A DNA stretch of 61,633 bases from Corallochytrium limacisporum. Lineage: Eukaryota; Opisthokonta. Both the position numbers and the translations under genes were made by a program. Shown one piece after another: positions 19,701 to 28,703 of this stretch. Every line of letters begins with the position of its first letter. Position 1 is the first letter of the stretch. Below the pieces are notes generated by a model. The model saw only the letters and a program-made list of their open reading frames with translations. It was not told where the DNA came from and ran no database searches. The stretch covers positions 1 through 61,633 of the forward strand of contig PDIP01000047.1 in the NCBI GenBank assembly GCA_002811645.1, in the 5' to 3' direction.

Positions 19701-20554
19701 TTGGAATTTGGAGAGATCTGGTCGTTGCCAGAGCTCCCTTTTCTCTTCAGATACCGTGACCCTTGTCCACGAAGACTAGGTGGACGCAAATTCTGCAACA
19801 AAAAGGTAGACTCTCCGTGATCCCCGTAGTAGTGGTCTTCGAGCGAGTTGGATTTGGCAAGGGTTCCCGCTTCGGACATTGGTTTCATATTCAGCTTTCG
19901 AAATGCTCCCAGTAACAGCGGTTGTGTAGGCAGCTCAACAGTCCGCTCTACCGGTGCATTTGTCGCCTTGTGACCATCAGTGTTTTGGTTGGAGGGCTTT
20001 ACCGACGGCAGTACAACAAACTCTGTACCATCTGAGTCCACCACTGCTTGCGTGCAAGGATGCGTTTCCAATACTTTCACTTTCCCCGGCATACTTGGGG
20101 CCTGTAGAATTTCTCCAGTGCGAGCTATGGAATCTCCAGCACTGAAAAGATCATACAAGTCTTGCGACTGCTCTGAGAGAGCCTTGTACGAGTCGTGGTC
20201 TTGGGCCTCCAAAACAACGACGGTAGCTACTGGCAGAGTGTGCAACGCTGCCATGCTTAGCACATCGCCCCGCTGGAAACCATGGCGCTCCGCAAAATTT
20301 GCAGATAAACTGCAGATTCCCTTTGTACAACTAGAACTATTTGACTTTGCAGTGACCACTAATCTATGTTGAGGTCCCTTTAACGGCCGCAAGAGCACTG
20401 GCCCGACATGAGGCCGCCAACAGGTCAGACTGACATATGCCGGCTCAGTCCCCGCTAACTTACCAAAGACCGCTTTGTAGTCGGTCTCTGATAAGTGTAA
20501 AACGGTTCGATCTGGGTCATCGTTGTCGATGACCAAGGAGAACGAACCTGGCAT
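16754..20554 (-). CDS. PEX6: Peroxisomal AAA ATPase PEX6
   Basis: Tandem AAA+ protein of 1,266 residues that, with PEX1, extracts the PEX5 import receptor from the peroxisomal membrane. The D2 domain is near-canonical: Walker A GPPGTGKT at about residues 901-908, the PEX6-typical [16 protein letters not shown], Walker B [16 protein letters not shown] near 955, [20 protein letters not shown] sensor and arginine-finger region, and [11 protein letters not shown]. D1 (about residue 615) is degenerate ([17 protein letters not shown] without the acidic pair), as in other PEX6 proteins. The frame opens with GTG; ATG is at 20554. Unusually, about 100 C-terminal residues form a Gly/His/Asn/Lys-rich low-complexity tail. 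It is divergent from the aminotransferase across 1.5 kb of GC-rich DNA. Confidence 0.95.
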   Translation of the reverse strand: [1266 protein letters not shown]

Positions 20555-21184
20555 GGCCACGTCTAAGTGCCACCAATTTAGCTTCTATCTATTCTTCCTT
20601 TCTCAAAGAGAACATGGTTTATTTCTATGTCACGCAAATAAAATACCGTGTGTTTTGTCTCTGGTCATACCTCGAAAAACAATACGCACCGATCCAGTAG
20701 CCATGCAAGGCTCCGCTGAAATACCTCAAGTCGGTGGAAGGATCCTACGCGTCTGCACTCACGTAGCGGAGGAAAATGGAGTGGGCGGCGAGAACCCCCA
20801 CCCCCCGGGGGCTCCCTCACTCCGTTGTTCGGGCGCTCCCTGCCACTCTTCTACTTCTCCCTTGCAGTCCCAACTGGGGCCTCCACAAAGGCTTATTATT
20901 GCCCACACCACCCTTCTTCCGCAGGCTCATTTTCGGGATAGCATACTGCGGCTGGGCCCCTTTGCGACGAGGAGGAGGAAGGAAGAAGGCGAGGGGTTGT
21001 TGCGCATGGAGACACGCCCCAGACCTACCCAAAAAATTGATATTATGATGCGGACAAAACTTTGTCCACTATTTTAGTATATATTTTGCGTTATTATGAT
21101 TTGAATGAGGAGTCATTCTACCAGACCTTTTCCAACCGGTGTCGACTCCCCGTCGATCTGCGCAACCGATGCAACTGGGAGTCT

Positions 21185-21199
21185 CCCCCGGGGGGGGGG
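21185..21199. repeat. C5G10 block
   Basis: Five C followed directly by ten G in the PEX6/aminotransferase divergent region. Confidence 0.8.
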
Positions 21200-21291
21200 C
21201 AGGCAGGGCAGCGAGCCGTCAGTAGCGAATTAGAACTGGGACCGCTGTTGCTAAAAATATCTTCCCCTCCTTCGCCCCGGTTTCCTCTCTT

Positions 21292-21310
21292 CCCCCCCCC
21301 CCCGGGGGGG
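21292..21310. repeat. C12G7 block
   Basis: Twelve C followed directly by seven G, with CCCCGGGG again a few bases later. Confidence 0.8.
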
Positions 21311-22039
21311 TCCCCGGGGCCTCGGGCCGTACTTCTTTTTTTTCTTTTCTTTTCAGCTTCCCACTCCAGCTCGGCTCGGACCCTTGAGAAGGGGGCGGGG
21401 TATATAATTTGGGTCCTGGTAGGCATCATTCCCTTCCCCTCTCCCCTCTCCACCTCTCGCCGAGAGGAATTTGATATACCTACTCCAAGGCGCCCAAAAT
21501 ATACGTTACCCAGGACGAGGTTTGAAAGCGAGAATGAGCCAATATAAATGTAAGGAACCGTGATATACTGAGTGGCCTACATTTACTATGCGCAACGGTG
21601 ACGGTAAGGCCGGACGAGCGCGACAGTTTCTGCGTAATTCGTCGGACTAGTTTCACCCCACCCTTCCTTCCACACACACTCTCTCTCACTGGTCGATGTG
21701 TTCGCTGTGATTTGTTCAACCAGAACCGTCAGCACCTGTGCAAAGTAGGAACCATGCAATAAATCACTTAGGTAGGAGGGCCGGAAGAGCGGTGGTCCGT
21801 GCACCGATGCGTGGACGGGAAGTCACTCTGTTGCAATGGGACAACTGCAAGAGCTTGTATACACCGTCAAGGTAGATCAAAGGCCAGAGTCCGCACCTGG
21901 TGGTCTCAGTTTCTGCTGAAGTGGATTGAAACTTGATAAGTGTGAGTTGTTGAGCTAGAAAGCAGATACTTTACTTGCAAACAGTATGTATCCTTGATCG
22001 ACAGTTTCTTTGAGTAGATCGGATCAAGTAGAATCAATA

Positions 22040-23296
22040 ATGTCGGAGACTAATGGACATGTTGTGGAGGTTGATTTTGGCTCTTTGAACCCGCGGGTGG
22101 AGGCCATGAAGCCTTCTGCCACGGGAGCACTCTTCTCCGTGGTTGCGGACATGGAGCGTCAAGGAACTAAGGTCCTTCGTCTGAATGTCGGTGAACCAGA
22201 CTTTTCTGCGCCTCCAGAAGTGATTGCGGGAGGAATGAAGACCCTCACTGATGGGGATACGTTCTACACCGAGAATCAGGGATCAATGGCACTGCGTCAG
22301 AGTATCTGCAAGAAATTGGAGCGTGACAACGGACTGAAATACACTCCGCAACAGGTTGTTGTAAGCAACGGCGCGAAACAGAGCATCCAGCAGGTGATCA
22401 TGGCCCTTGTACGCCCTGGAGATGAGGTTATTGTACCTGCCCCTTTCTGGGTGTCGTATCCTGAGATGGTCCGGTACGCGGGTGGTATTCCCGTCATGGT
22501 TAATACCGAACCGGAGAATGGCTTCTGCCTGACTGCGGAACAACTCAAGCAGGCCCTTACGGAAAAGACTCGGATCCTTATTTTATGCAGTCCAAGCAAT
22601 CCAACAGGTGGCATTTACTCTGAGACTCTACTGAAGGAGCTTGCTAGCGTGCTACGGGAGTGCGCACCAGCTGACTGCGCCGTTTTGACGGATGAAATCT
22701 ATGAGTACATCAACTTCGGCGACGTGCCCCATTGTAGTATGGCTGCGCTGTCATCGGATATGTACGCAAGAACGTTTACGGTCAATGGCTTCAGCAAGGG
22801 ATACGCAATGACGGGATTTCGCCTCGGATATGTAGCTGCTCCAACTACAAAACTGGCTGGTATTCTGTCCCGTATCCAGGGCCAGACCACCGGCTGTCCT
22901 TCCTCTGTGTCCCAGCGAGCAGGCATCTCTGGCCTGGAAGAGCTGAAACCTGAGTACTTTGAGAAGATCGCAAACGTCTACAAGGAACGTCGCGACTGCT
23001 GCATGAAGATCCTGCGGAAGACCAACCTGAAGTTGCATGTACCACCGGGCGCATTCTACCTGTTCCCGCTGGTAGACCACCTCTACGGCAAGACATACTC
23101 TCACAACGGGGAGATTAAGACCATCAAGAACAGCTATGACATGGCCGGATACCTCCTCGCAGTGGGCAAGGTGGCACTTATGCCAGGTGCTCCATTCGGT
23201 GATGATCGCGGCATCCGTATTGCATACGCAAACAGCATCGAGAACCTCACGGAAGCAATGGAGGCCATTGTTTCGGCAATCAATGCCTTAGAATAG
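22040..23296 (+). CDS. Aspartate/prephenate aminotransferase, prokaryotic type (class I PLP)
   Basis: Fold-type I aminotransferase of 418 residues. It has an N-terminal LRLNVGEPDFSAPPEV segment, the YTENQGSMALRQ loop, VSNGAKQSI, CSPSNPTGG, TDEIYEYINFG and the PLP-lysine site NGFSKGYAMTGFRLGY with Lys253. These are hallmarks of the bacterial-type (subgroup 1-beta/gamma) aspartate aminotransferases, which include plant plastid prephenate aminotransferases, rather than the GOT1/GOT2 type of animals and fungi. The frame opens with TTG; ATG 22040 gives a plain N terminus without obvious organelle signal, so it is probably cytosolic. Substrate could be aspartate, prephenate or a related amino acid. 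An origin by gene transfer is possible but unproven. It is tail-to-tail with the Hsp70 gene (67 bp). Confidence 0.9.
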   Translation: MSETNGHVVEVDFGSLNPRVEAMKPSATGALFSVVADMERQGTKVLRLNVGEPDFSAPPEVIAGGMKTLTDGDTFYTENQGSMALRQSICKKLERDNGLKYTPQQVVVSNGAKQSIQQVIMALVRPGDEVIVPAPFWVSYPEMVRYAGGIPVMVNTEPENGFCLTAEQLKQALTEKTRILILCSPSNPTGGIYSETLLKELASVLRECAPADCAVLTDEIYEYINFGDVPHCSMAALSSDMYARTFTVNGFSKGYAMTGFRLGYVAAPTTKLAGILSRIQGQTTGCPSSVSQRAGISGLEELKPEYFEKIANVYKERRDCCMKILRKTNLKLHVPPGAFYLFPLVDHLYGKTYSHNGEIKTIKNSYDMAGYLLAVGKVALMPGAPFGDDRGIRIAYANSIENLTEAMEAIVSAINALE

Positions 23297-23363
23297 GTTG
23301 GACATGTTTCGTGTTTCAATATATTTGTATTTTAGTGCACAATTTGTATGACAATTAGAACGT

Positions 23364-25247
23364 TTATGCGGCACGACTGAAGAGAACAATGCTCTCCGTC
23401 AAGTCACGCGATGCCTCCTTGTCGAACAGACTAAGCTTGAGGATGCCATCGGCAGTGACATCGACACCTACCGTGACATCACCTTTAACCTCGCCGAGAG
23501 ATGCAGTTAGCAGGTCAGTCTGTTTGCTCTGAGCGGCATCCTCGGCGACCAGTGCCACAGTGACGCCCTTACCGTTGCCGGCCTTGCACTCCAGAGTGGC
23601 GTGGCACGGAACGTTGGTATTTTCGCGGAAGACGGTCACATCACAACCGTCACCTTTCATCTTGATTGAGATGGGCAGGCCCTCTACCTCCCTTTGCGCC
23701 TCACGGGCCCAGACCTTACGGGCTGAGTGTCCGCGCAGGAAATAAGCCTGCAGAGCCGAGCCTAGGGCAGCCAAATCGTCCAAAGATGTGTACTGGTTGA
23801 TGGAGTCCTCAAGTTGTCCCTTGGGGAACATGCCAGCAATGGCATTGCGGAGCTTGGCAATATTTCCACACCCACCGCACACGATGACCTCATCAACCGC
23901 ATCGGCAGATACATTGGCCTCGGCCAAAGACTTTGTCACCGTGTCCTTCACGGCAGCAATGGCACCGTCCAGCAGCATTTCGAAGCGGCCCTTGTGCATC
24001 TTACCCTGAAAATCAACACCTTCGTGCAGGGAGTCCACGCTAACAGCCGCGTTTTCTGTTCCAGAACTGATGGTCTTCTTTACTTCCTCGCAGGCAGCCA
24101 CCAGCTTCTTTTGTGACCGTTTCGATTCCATTAGATCCATGCGGGTCTTGCGCTTGAATTCCTCAGCAAAGTGTTTCATCAGAGCTTGGTCGATGGTACC
24201 ACCTGACGCAGAATCACTGCGCTGTTCGCTGACCTTAGTATACAGGCCGTGACGAGCCATATAGATGGAGCTACTGTGGGCAGTGCCGCCGATATCGACA
24301 ACAGCAACAACATATCCCGCCGCTGGCTCGCTGTGTTCCTCGCTCTTCTCGCCCTTGCGATCGTGTTTCTCCCGCTCTCCGACACCCATAGCCATAATGG
24401 AGGCCATCGGGCTGTTAATGATTCGCAAGCAAGCCATGCCAGCCTCCTTGCACGCACTACGAACCAGGTTCAGAACCACTGGATGGCTCTCATGATCGAA
24501 TCCTGCAGGGATACTGACCACGCAGGACCTCACAGAAGAATGTGTGTAGCTTTCGGCAGTGACGCGAAGATTGTCAAAAAGAGAAGTGAGCAATTTGCGT
24601 GCAGGAATGGTTCCGTCACGCTCATCTTCACTCTCTGTGGCCAGATCAGGCAAAGCAACAAGAGGACCAATGGGGCTTTCATCAGCCTCCGTGTCGGCCT
24701 TAGCAGGTTCCATGACGGAGTAGGAAGCGAGTCCAAGTTTCCGCAGCGTAGTGAGCCTCTGTTCACGCTGCTCAGCTTCTGCAGCAGCAATCATGTCAAT
24801 GATACCCATCGCGACACTTCCCGGGAATCGAATGAGACGGCTCTTGGCGCTAGCACCCACATCGAAGTGCTGAGTACCATCCTCATCGTTTACGACGGAA
24901 ACAGCAGCGCTTGTGGCTCGGTGACCGTCCGCATTCGCAACCACAGAGGCAGCTGTGTTTAGGACAGTCTTTGCGTTGGTCCAGCCACCTTGCAGACCCG
25001 AAGAGTCAGCGTCGATGACTGCAACTCGGCAAGACGACGAACCAATGTCAATGCCGATGCACCAGCGAGAGTCAGCAGTGTCATCGTACAGGTCCAGAGA
25101 GGCCTTGACAGGGGTTTCCTCCTTCTTTTGTGGAGTTTCCTTGACCGGAGTACTGGGTGCGGATTCACCGCGGCCAGCAGCTGCTGCAGCTGCAGCTGCC
25201 TGAGCCTTGGCCTTCTTGCCGCCCTTCCTATTTCCCTTAGGAGCCAT
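23364..25247 (-). CDS. HSPA14: Divergent Hsp70, SSZ1/HSPA14-like (ribosome-associated complex)
   Basis: Hsp70-superfamily protein of 627 residues. The ATPase domain shows the phosphate-1 motif IGIDIGSSSCRVAV near residue 62, phosphate-2-like VVAVVDIGGTAHSSSIY, an SGGTIDQALMKHF segment, and the adenosine motif VIVCGGCGNIAKLRN. The block AVSVDSLHEGVDFQGKM and the short substrate-binding region match SSZ1/HSPA14 better than canonical Hsp70, and no EEVD tail is present. SSZ1/HSPA14 pairs with zuotin/DNAJC2 at the ribosome exit tunnel. Unusual features are a basic, Ala-rich N-terminal extension of about 55 residues (MAPKGNRKGGKKAKAQ, then polyalanine) and acidic insertions in the ATPase domain. 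The extension could contact rRNA (inference). ATG 25247 is the only good start. It is divergent from the eS25 gene. Confidence 0.88.
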   Translation of the reverse strand: MAPKGNRKGGKKAKAQAAAAAAAAGRGESAPSTPVKETPQKKEETPVKASLDLYDDTADSRWCIGIDIGSSSCRVAVIDADSSGLQGGWTNAKTVLNTAASVVANADGHRATSAAVSVVNDEDGTQHFDVGASAKSRLIRFPGSVAMGIIDMIAAAEAEQREQRLTTLRKLGLASYSVMEPAKADTEADESPIGPLVALPDLATESEDERDGTIPARKLLTSLFDNLRVTAESYTHSSVRSCVVSIPAGFDHESHPVVLNLVRSACKEAGMACLRIINSPMASIMAMGVGEREKHDRKGEKSEEHSEPAAGYVVAVVDIGGTAHSSSIYMARHGLYTKVSEQRSDSASGGTIDQALMKHFAEEFKRKTRMDLMESKRSQKKLVAACEEVKKTISSGTENAAVSVDSLHEGVDFQGKMHKGRFEMLLDGAIAAVKDTVTKSLAEANVSADAVDEVIVCGGCGNIAKLRNAIAGMFPKGQLEDSINQYTSLDDLAALGSALQAYFLRGHSARKVWAREAQREVEGLPISIKMKGDGCDVTVFRENTNVPCHATLECKAGNGKGVTVALVAEDAAQSKQTDLLTASLGEVKGDVTVGVDVTADGILKLSLFDKEASRDLTESIVLFSRAA

Positions 25248-26292
25248 AGCGATTCAGTATACGATCTGGAACACTATGTTTAAGTTCCAATATATTAACA
25301 ATAAAATTTAATATTTCAGAGCACGATCCACTTATACGTTACGCACACAACTTGCCGACTTTAGAACAGTCTTGTTAAACACCGCACGCTGGCCTGCCAG
25401 AGAGTGTACGTGAGACTCGCCCCCTCCCAATCTCGTTCGCGTGGGGGGGGGGGGGGGGGGGGGAGGGGTGGTTGGGGGAAACCAGGGTCGAGCATTTTCG
25501 CGGTTCCAACAGAGAGTCCTCGGTAGAGTGGCTTCCGGATTTTCGGGTCCACGGTCCCCCCACCCTCTTCTTTCGCGCCCAAGATCTCACCGAACTCCCA
25601 AGCGCTGTTACATCCTTCGGCGCTCGCCCAAGTTTTCTTCCTACAGGCGTCGGTTTTGTGGCTGCACTGGGACGCGAAACGGAAAACAAGGAAGTATGGA
25701 AGGCCGGAGTTTCCCCATATATTGAGTACGGACAAAGTCGCCCAGAGCCAGGGCCCGTCTCCCCACCGTGTCCCACCATGCGGGTCAATGGCCTTGATTC
25801 GACACAGTATTTTAATATTTTCACACACACAAAATTTTAAACACACAATTGAACAAGTTTGATTTTCGTTTTCGCCAATAAAGGGGTCAGCAATTTGTGA
25901 GATATTTTCTTACCCGGTTGGGTCCGAGCTTATATACATTGTGTATGAACACCGCTGCCATAGGTACCTGCATAGTAAACATACCAAAGGCCTACCCATT
26001 TGTCTTTGCTGCATACATTGTGCACCACAGGCATGTGCCGTGGCAGAGACTCTGCGGACCCCAGCGCTTGACTATACTTATGTGACAGATAGTGGAACGG
26101 CTGGTATACCTTTGGTTAGGTGGCTAGCAGGGACACGCAGTGGCCAATGACAGTTTGGGAACACGTCTTATACAGAAAATTGTATTGCACTATGCACGTA
26201 GGTTATTGATAGGTATAAGTAAGTTATGATCTAGTCAACCTCTAATGTGATTACTAAATCTTTACTCCGGGAATAATAACTAGGTAGTCAAT
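25248..26292. other. Divergent region between SSZ1-like and eS25 genes
   Basis: No gene supported. A run of about 21 G lies at 25443-25463. Overlapping open frames on both strands around 25361-25846 have low-complexity translations and no domain. It likely holds two promoters for co-expressed translation genes. Confidence 0.55.
25443..25463. repeat. Poly-G run (about 21)
   Basis: Uninterrupted G run, probably polymorphic and prone to sequencing error. Confidence 0.9.
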
Positions 26293-26634
26293 ATGCCGCC
26301 TAAGGTTCAGAAGTCCAAGGAAGCCAAGGCCAAGGCCGCCGCGGCCGGTGGTAAGGCCAAGAAGAAGAAGTGGAATAAGGGTAAGGTCCGCGATAAGCTG
26401 GAGAACGCCGTTATGTTTGACAAGGCCACTTACGCTAAGTTCGAGAAGGAGGTGCCCTCTTACAAGCTGATCACCCCCGCCATCGTTTCCGAGCGCATGA
26501 AGGTTCGCGGTTCTCTTGCTCGCGCTGCTCTGAAGGAGCTCGAAGAGAAGGGTGTTATCAAGCCTGTTGTCAAGAGCCACGCTCAGCTCATTTACACCCG
26601 CGCTGTCGGTGGTGATGAGGAGGCCGAGGCCTAA
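26293..26634 (+). CDS. RPS25: 40S ribosomal protein eS25 (RPS25)
   Basis: Small ribosomal subunit protein of 113 residues, the usual length. It has the Lys/Ala-rich N-terminal extension ([18 protein letters not shown]) and the winged-helix core ([29 protein letters not shown], broken here by nothing unusual), followed by [10 protein letters not shown] and QLIYTR near the end. ATG 26293 is the natural start. Codon choice is strongly biased to C-ending codons, as expected of a highly expressed gene. No intron interrupts it. It is convergent with BLOC1S2, 375 bp away. Confidence 0.98.
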   Translation: MPPKVQKSKEAKAKAAAAGGKAKKKKWNKGKVRDKLENAVMFDKATYAKFEKEVPSYKLITPAIVSERMKVRGSLARAALKELEEKGVIKPVVKSHAQLIYTRAVGGDEEAEA

Positions 26635-27009
26635 ATCGGGTTTTCTATTCACATTATGCTCCGGCATCTACATTTTTCAATTAGCTTTTTCATTTCCGTA
26701 CATGTATCAAAAATCAGTGCATAGAATCTTAAGAATTATTTAATTCGAAAACCATGGGCCTGCTGTGTTTATTTTTTTGTCCGTATGCCACAAATGCGAC
26801 ATGACATAGGGACAGAGTAGCTATTGTCGTTCAATCATGTCTGTGTAGATGCTGCTTGCCATTGCCTCCGACTCTACTTGTGAGTGTGCTAATCCTTCTT
26901 CAGGTACAAGCTGCGGAATCTTCATCTTTACATTACTATCTGTGTACGAGAATATTCTACATGTGGCGATATTGAGAATTCCTACAAAGTTTTATATCTT
27001 GCTCATGCT
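26635..27009. other. Convergent gap, eS25 / BLOC1S2
   Basis: AT-richer 3' flanks. I see no gene or repeat. Confidence 0.5.
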
Positions 27010-27438
27010 CTAGGTCGGATTCGGTTTGGGTGGCTTCGCCTTAACCTTGTCGAACCTTTCTTCCAATTGGTTCACAATATTCTCTACTTCTTGAACAGCG
27101 ATCTCAAGGTTCGTTACACTCTCCTGGAGTTCGTGGTAGGGCTTCAAGCGCGTAAAGACCTTGTCCAATTCCTTTTCACAGGTGATGGCTCTGCGCGCGA
27201 TTGTGTCCGTTTGTACTCGCATCTCTCTGAAGTCTTTGGCAAGATTGACATTGACGGCTTTAAGAAGTTCATAGTCAATGAGGGCTCCCTGGACCTCTGC
27301 CCGCAGATAGTCCTCGATCGCAGCAAACATCTCTTCTCCAGCTACCTGTACATCTCCCGTGGGCCCTTCACTGCCGGATGCCTGCGATTCCGTGGGCTCA
27401 CTGCCTGCTCCTTCGGTCTTTGCTTGGTCGTCTGTCAT
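27010..27438 (-). CDS. BLOC1S2: BLOC-1 subunit 2 (BLOC1S2)
   Basis: Small all-helical protein of 142 residues. After an acidic, Gly/Ser-rich disordered N terminus it has the BLOC1S2 helical core: MFAAIEDYLRAEVQGALIDY, then YELLKAVN, two long heptad-containing helices with LDKVFTRLKPYHEL, and EVENIVNQLEERFDKVKAK. The family member works in BLOC-1 and BORC, which act in endosome-lysosome trafficking and lysosome positioning. The frame opens with TTG at 27576; ATG at 27438 fits the homologous length. The next gene, ELP6, is on the same strand 468 bp upstream, one of the few same-strand neighbours in the window. Confidence 0.85.
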   Translation of the reverse strand: MTDDQAKTEGAGSEPTESQASGSEGPTGDVQVAGEEMFAAIEDYLRAEVQGALIDYELLKAVNVNLAKDFREMRVQTDTIARRAITCEKELDKVFTRLKPYHELQESVTNLEIAVQEVENIVNQLEERFDKVKAKPPKPNPT

Positions 27439-27905
27439 GACTATACAATTCCAACAAGACTTACTATCAGGCTGCGTCAAACTCAGGGCGTGATCATACA
27501 CTGTAACGAAGTTTCCAAACAGTTGATCACCTGTGGCTGACCTATATCGGCAAGCAAACTCGATATTTCCAACCAATAGAAACTGTGGCAGAGTTAACGA
27601 TTACAAGTGTAATTGCAATACTACACCGTAAATATATCTGAATAACTACATCAGTATCATGCACTACGCTGTTGGTCCCTTTGAAACTTAAATAGCTCAC
27701 TGCCTCGCGTTGCGCCAAAGGGGTACTTTTACTATGCACCGCGGGCAGCCCGTACGGGCGAGGTTCGGAAGGGGAAAGGCCCGATGTGGGGAGGGCAAAG
27801 ACAAAACATAGGAAAGACGGCAGGGTTCGGCTGATGACTGATAATACTAGTTTCTTTAACAAAGGTAGTAGATTCTGAAGTATGATGATGACCCAAGCAG
27901 CCATG
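27439..27905. other. Same-strand spacer between ELP6 and BLOC1S2
   Basis: Contains the BLOC1S2 upstream region. No additional gene is supported. Confidence 0.5.
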
Positions 27906-28703
27906 TCATCCAACAATGGTACCAGGTGGGAAGTAGGATACACCGAACTCCGTACTCTTGAAGTGGAGATGGCGCGGCCCCAGCAAACTGTCCACAGTGC
28001 TGCTTTGAATGTCCCTCGAGCTAGGTCGCTGAGCTGTGATCGCTTCCATGGCTTTGCCAACTCCAAAGCGAACAATGAGCTCGCCATGTATAGCTTTTGA
28101 AATGCCAGACTTCAGTGGTCGCTCATCAACGGTGAGGTCGGCCATGGAGTGCAGCTCGTCTGCTAAGGCAGAGTCCTTGATGAGAACCACAGTATATCCA
28201 TTCCGCTGTTCTGCACACGCCTGCGCGTGCAAAACCAAGTGTTGAATAGCTCCTTGGTCAGGTGTAAGATATTGCAGCACTGTGAGATCATCGATGAAGA
28301 CACAAAGTCGTTCGCACACCCCTTCATCACTCGCTTCATCCAATTGGGAAATGCACCTTTGCAGGTCTGCTAAGCAGTCATCAATTGTCCAAGGTTTGGG
28401 TGTGAGATCTCCGGACGAGGTGCACACGTCACGATACGGGGACACAACTCGAAAGCGTCCTTTTCCTTCCAGATCCCGAAGGTTCAAACCATATTTGGCA
28501 GCGATTACTCGATAGTGAGCGTCACTGTTTAGCAGCGATATCAATACCACGTTACATTTGTCCTTCAATGCTTGACAGAGCGAGCTGGCAATCATGAAGC
28601 TAGCTTCTCCGCCATTTAATTCACGGACAAGCATTAACTCTCCACCCTTTAGCAAAGGTGAGTTGCCTGCTAACCCGAGGGCCTCGTCTAGTCTGCTGAA
28701 CAT
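27906..28703 (-). CDS. ELP6: Elongator complex protein 6 (ELP6)
   Basis: A 265-residue RecA-like protein without a functional Walker A, matching ELP6 in length and layout. It has LKGGELMLVRELNGGEASFM near residue 20, a central YRVIAAKYGLNLRDLEGKGRF segment, CVFIDDLTVLQYL, and a HLHFKSTEFGVSYFPPG C terminus. ELP4-5-6 form the hexameric ring of Elongator, needed for modification of wobble uridines in tRNA. ATG 28703 starts the frame. It is divergent from the ZYG11-like gene across 1.9 kb. Confidence 0.85.
   Translation of the reverse strand: MFSRLDEALGLAGNSPLLKGGELMLVRELNGGEASFMIASSLCQALKDKCNVVLISLLNSDAHYRVIAAKYGLNLRDLEGKGRFRVVSPYRDVCTSSGDLTPKPWTIDDCLADLQRCISQLDEASDEGVCERLCVFIDDLTVLQYLTPDQGAIQHLVLHAQACAEQRNGYTVVLIKDSALADELHSMADLTVDERPLKSGISKAIHGELIVRFGVGKAMEAITAQRPSSRDIQSSTVDSLLGPRHLHFKSTEFGVSYFPPGTIVG

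Larger units (their letters stand above)
20555..22039. other. Divergent promoter region with C-run/G-run blocks
   Basis: No gene supported. Three C-run/G-run junctions occur: about 20800-20811, 21185-21199 (C5G10) and 21292-21310 (C12G7). A sequence GTATATAATTTGGG near 21399 could act as a TATA-type element. Confidence 0.5.
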
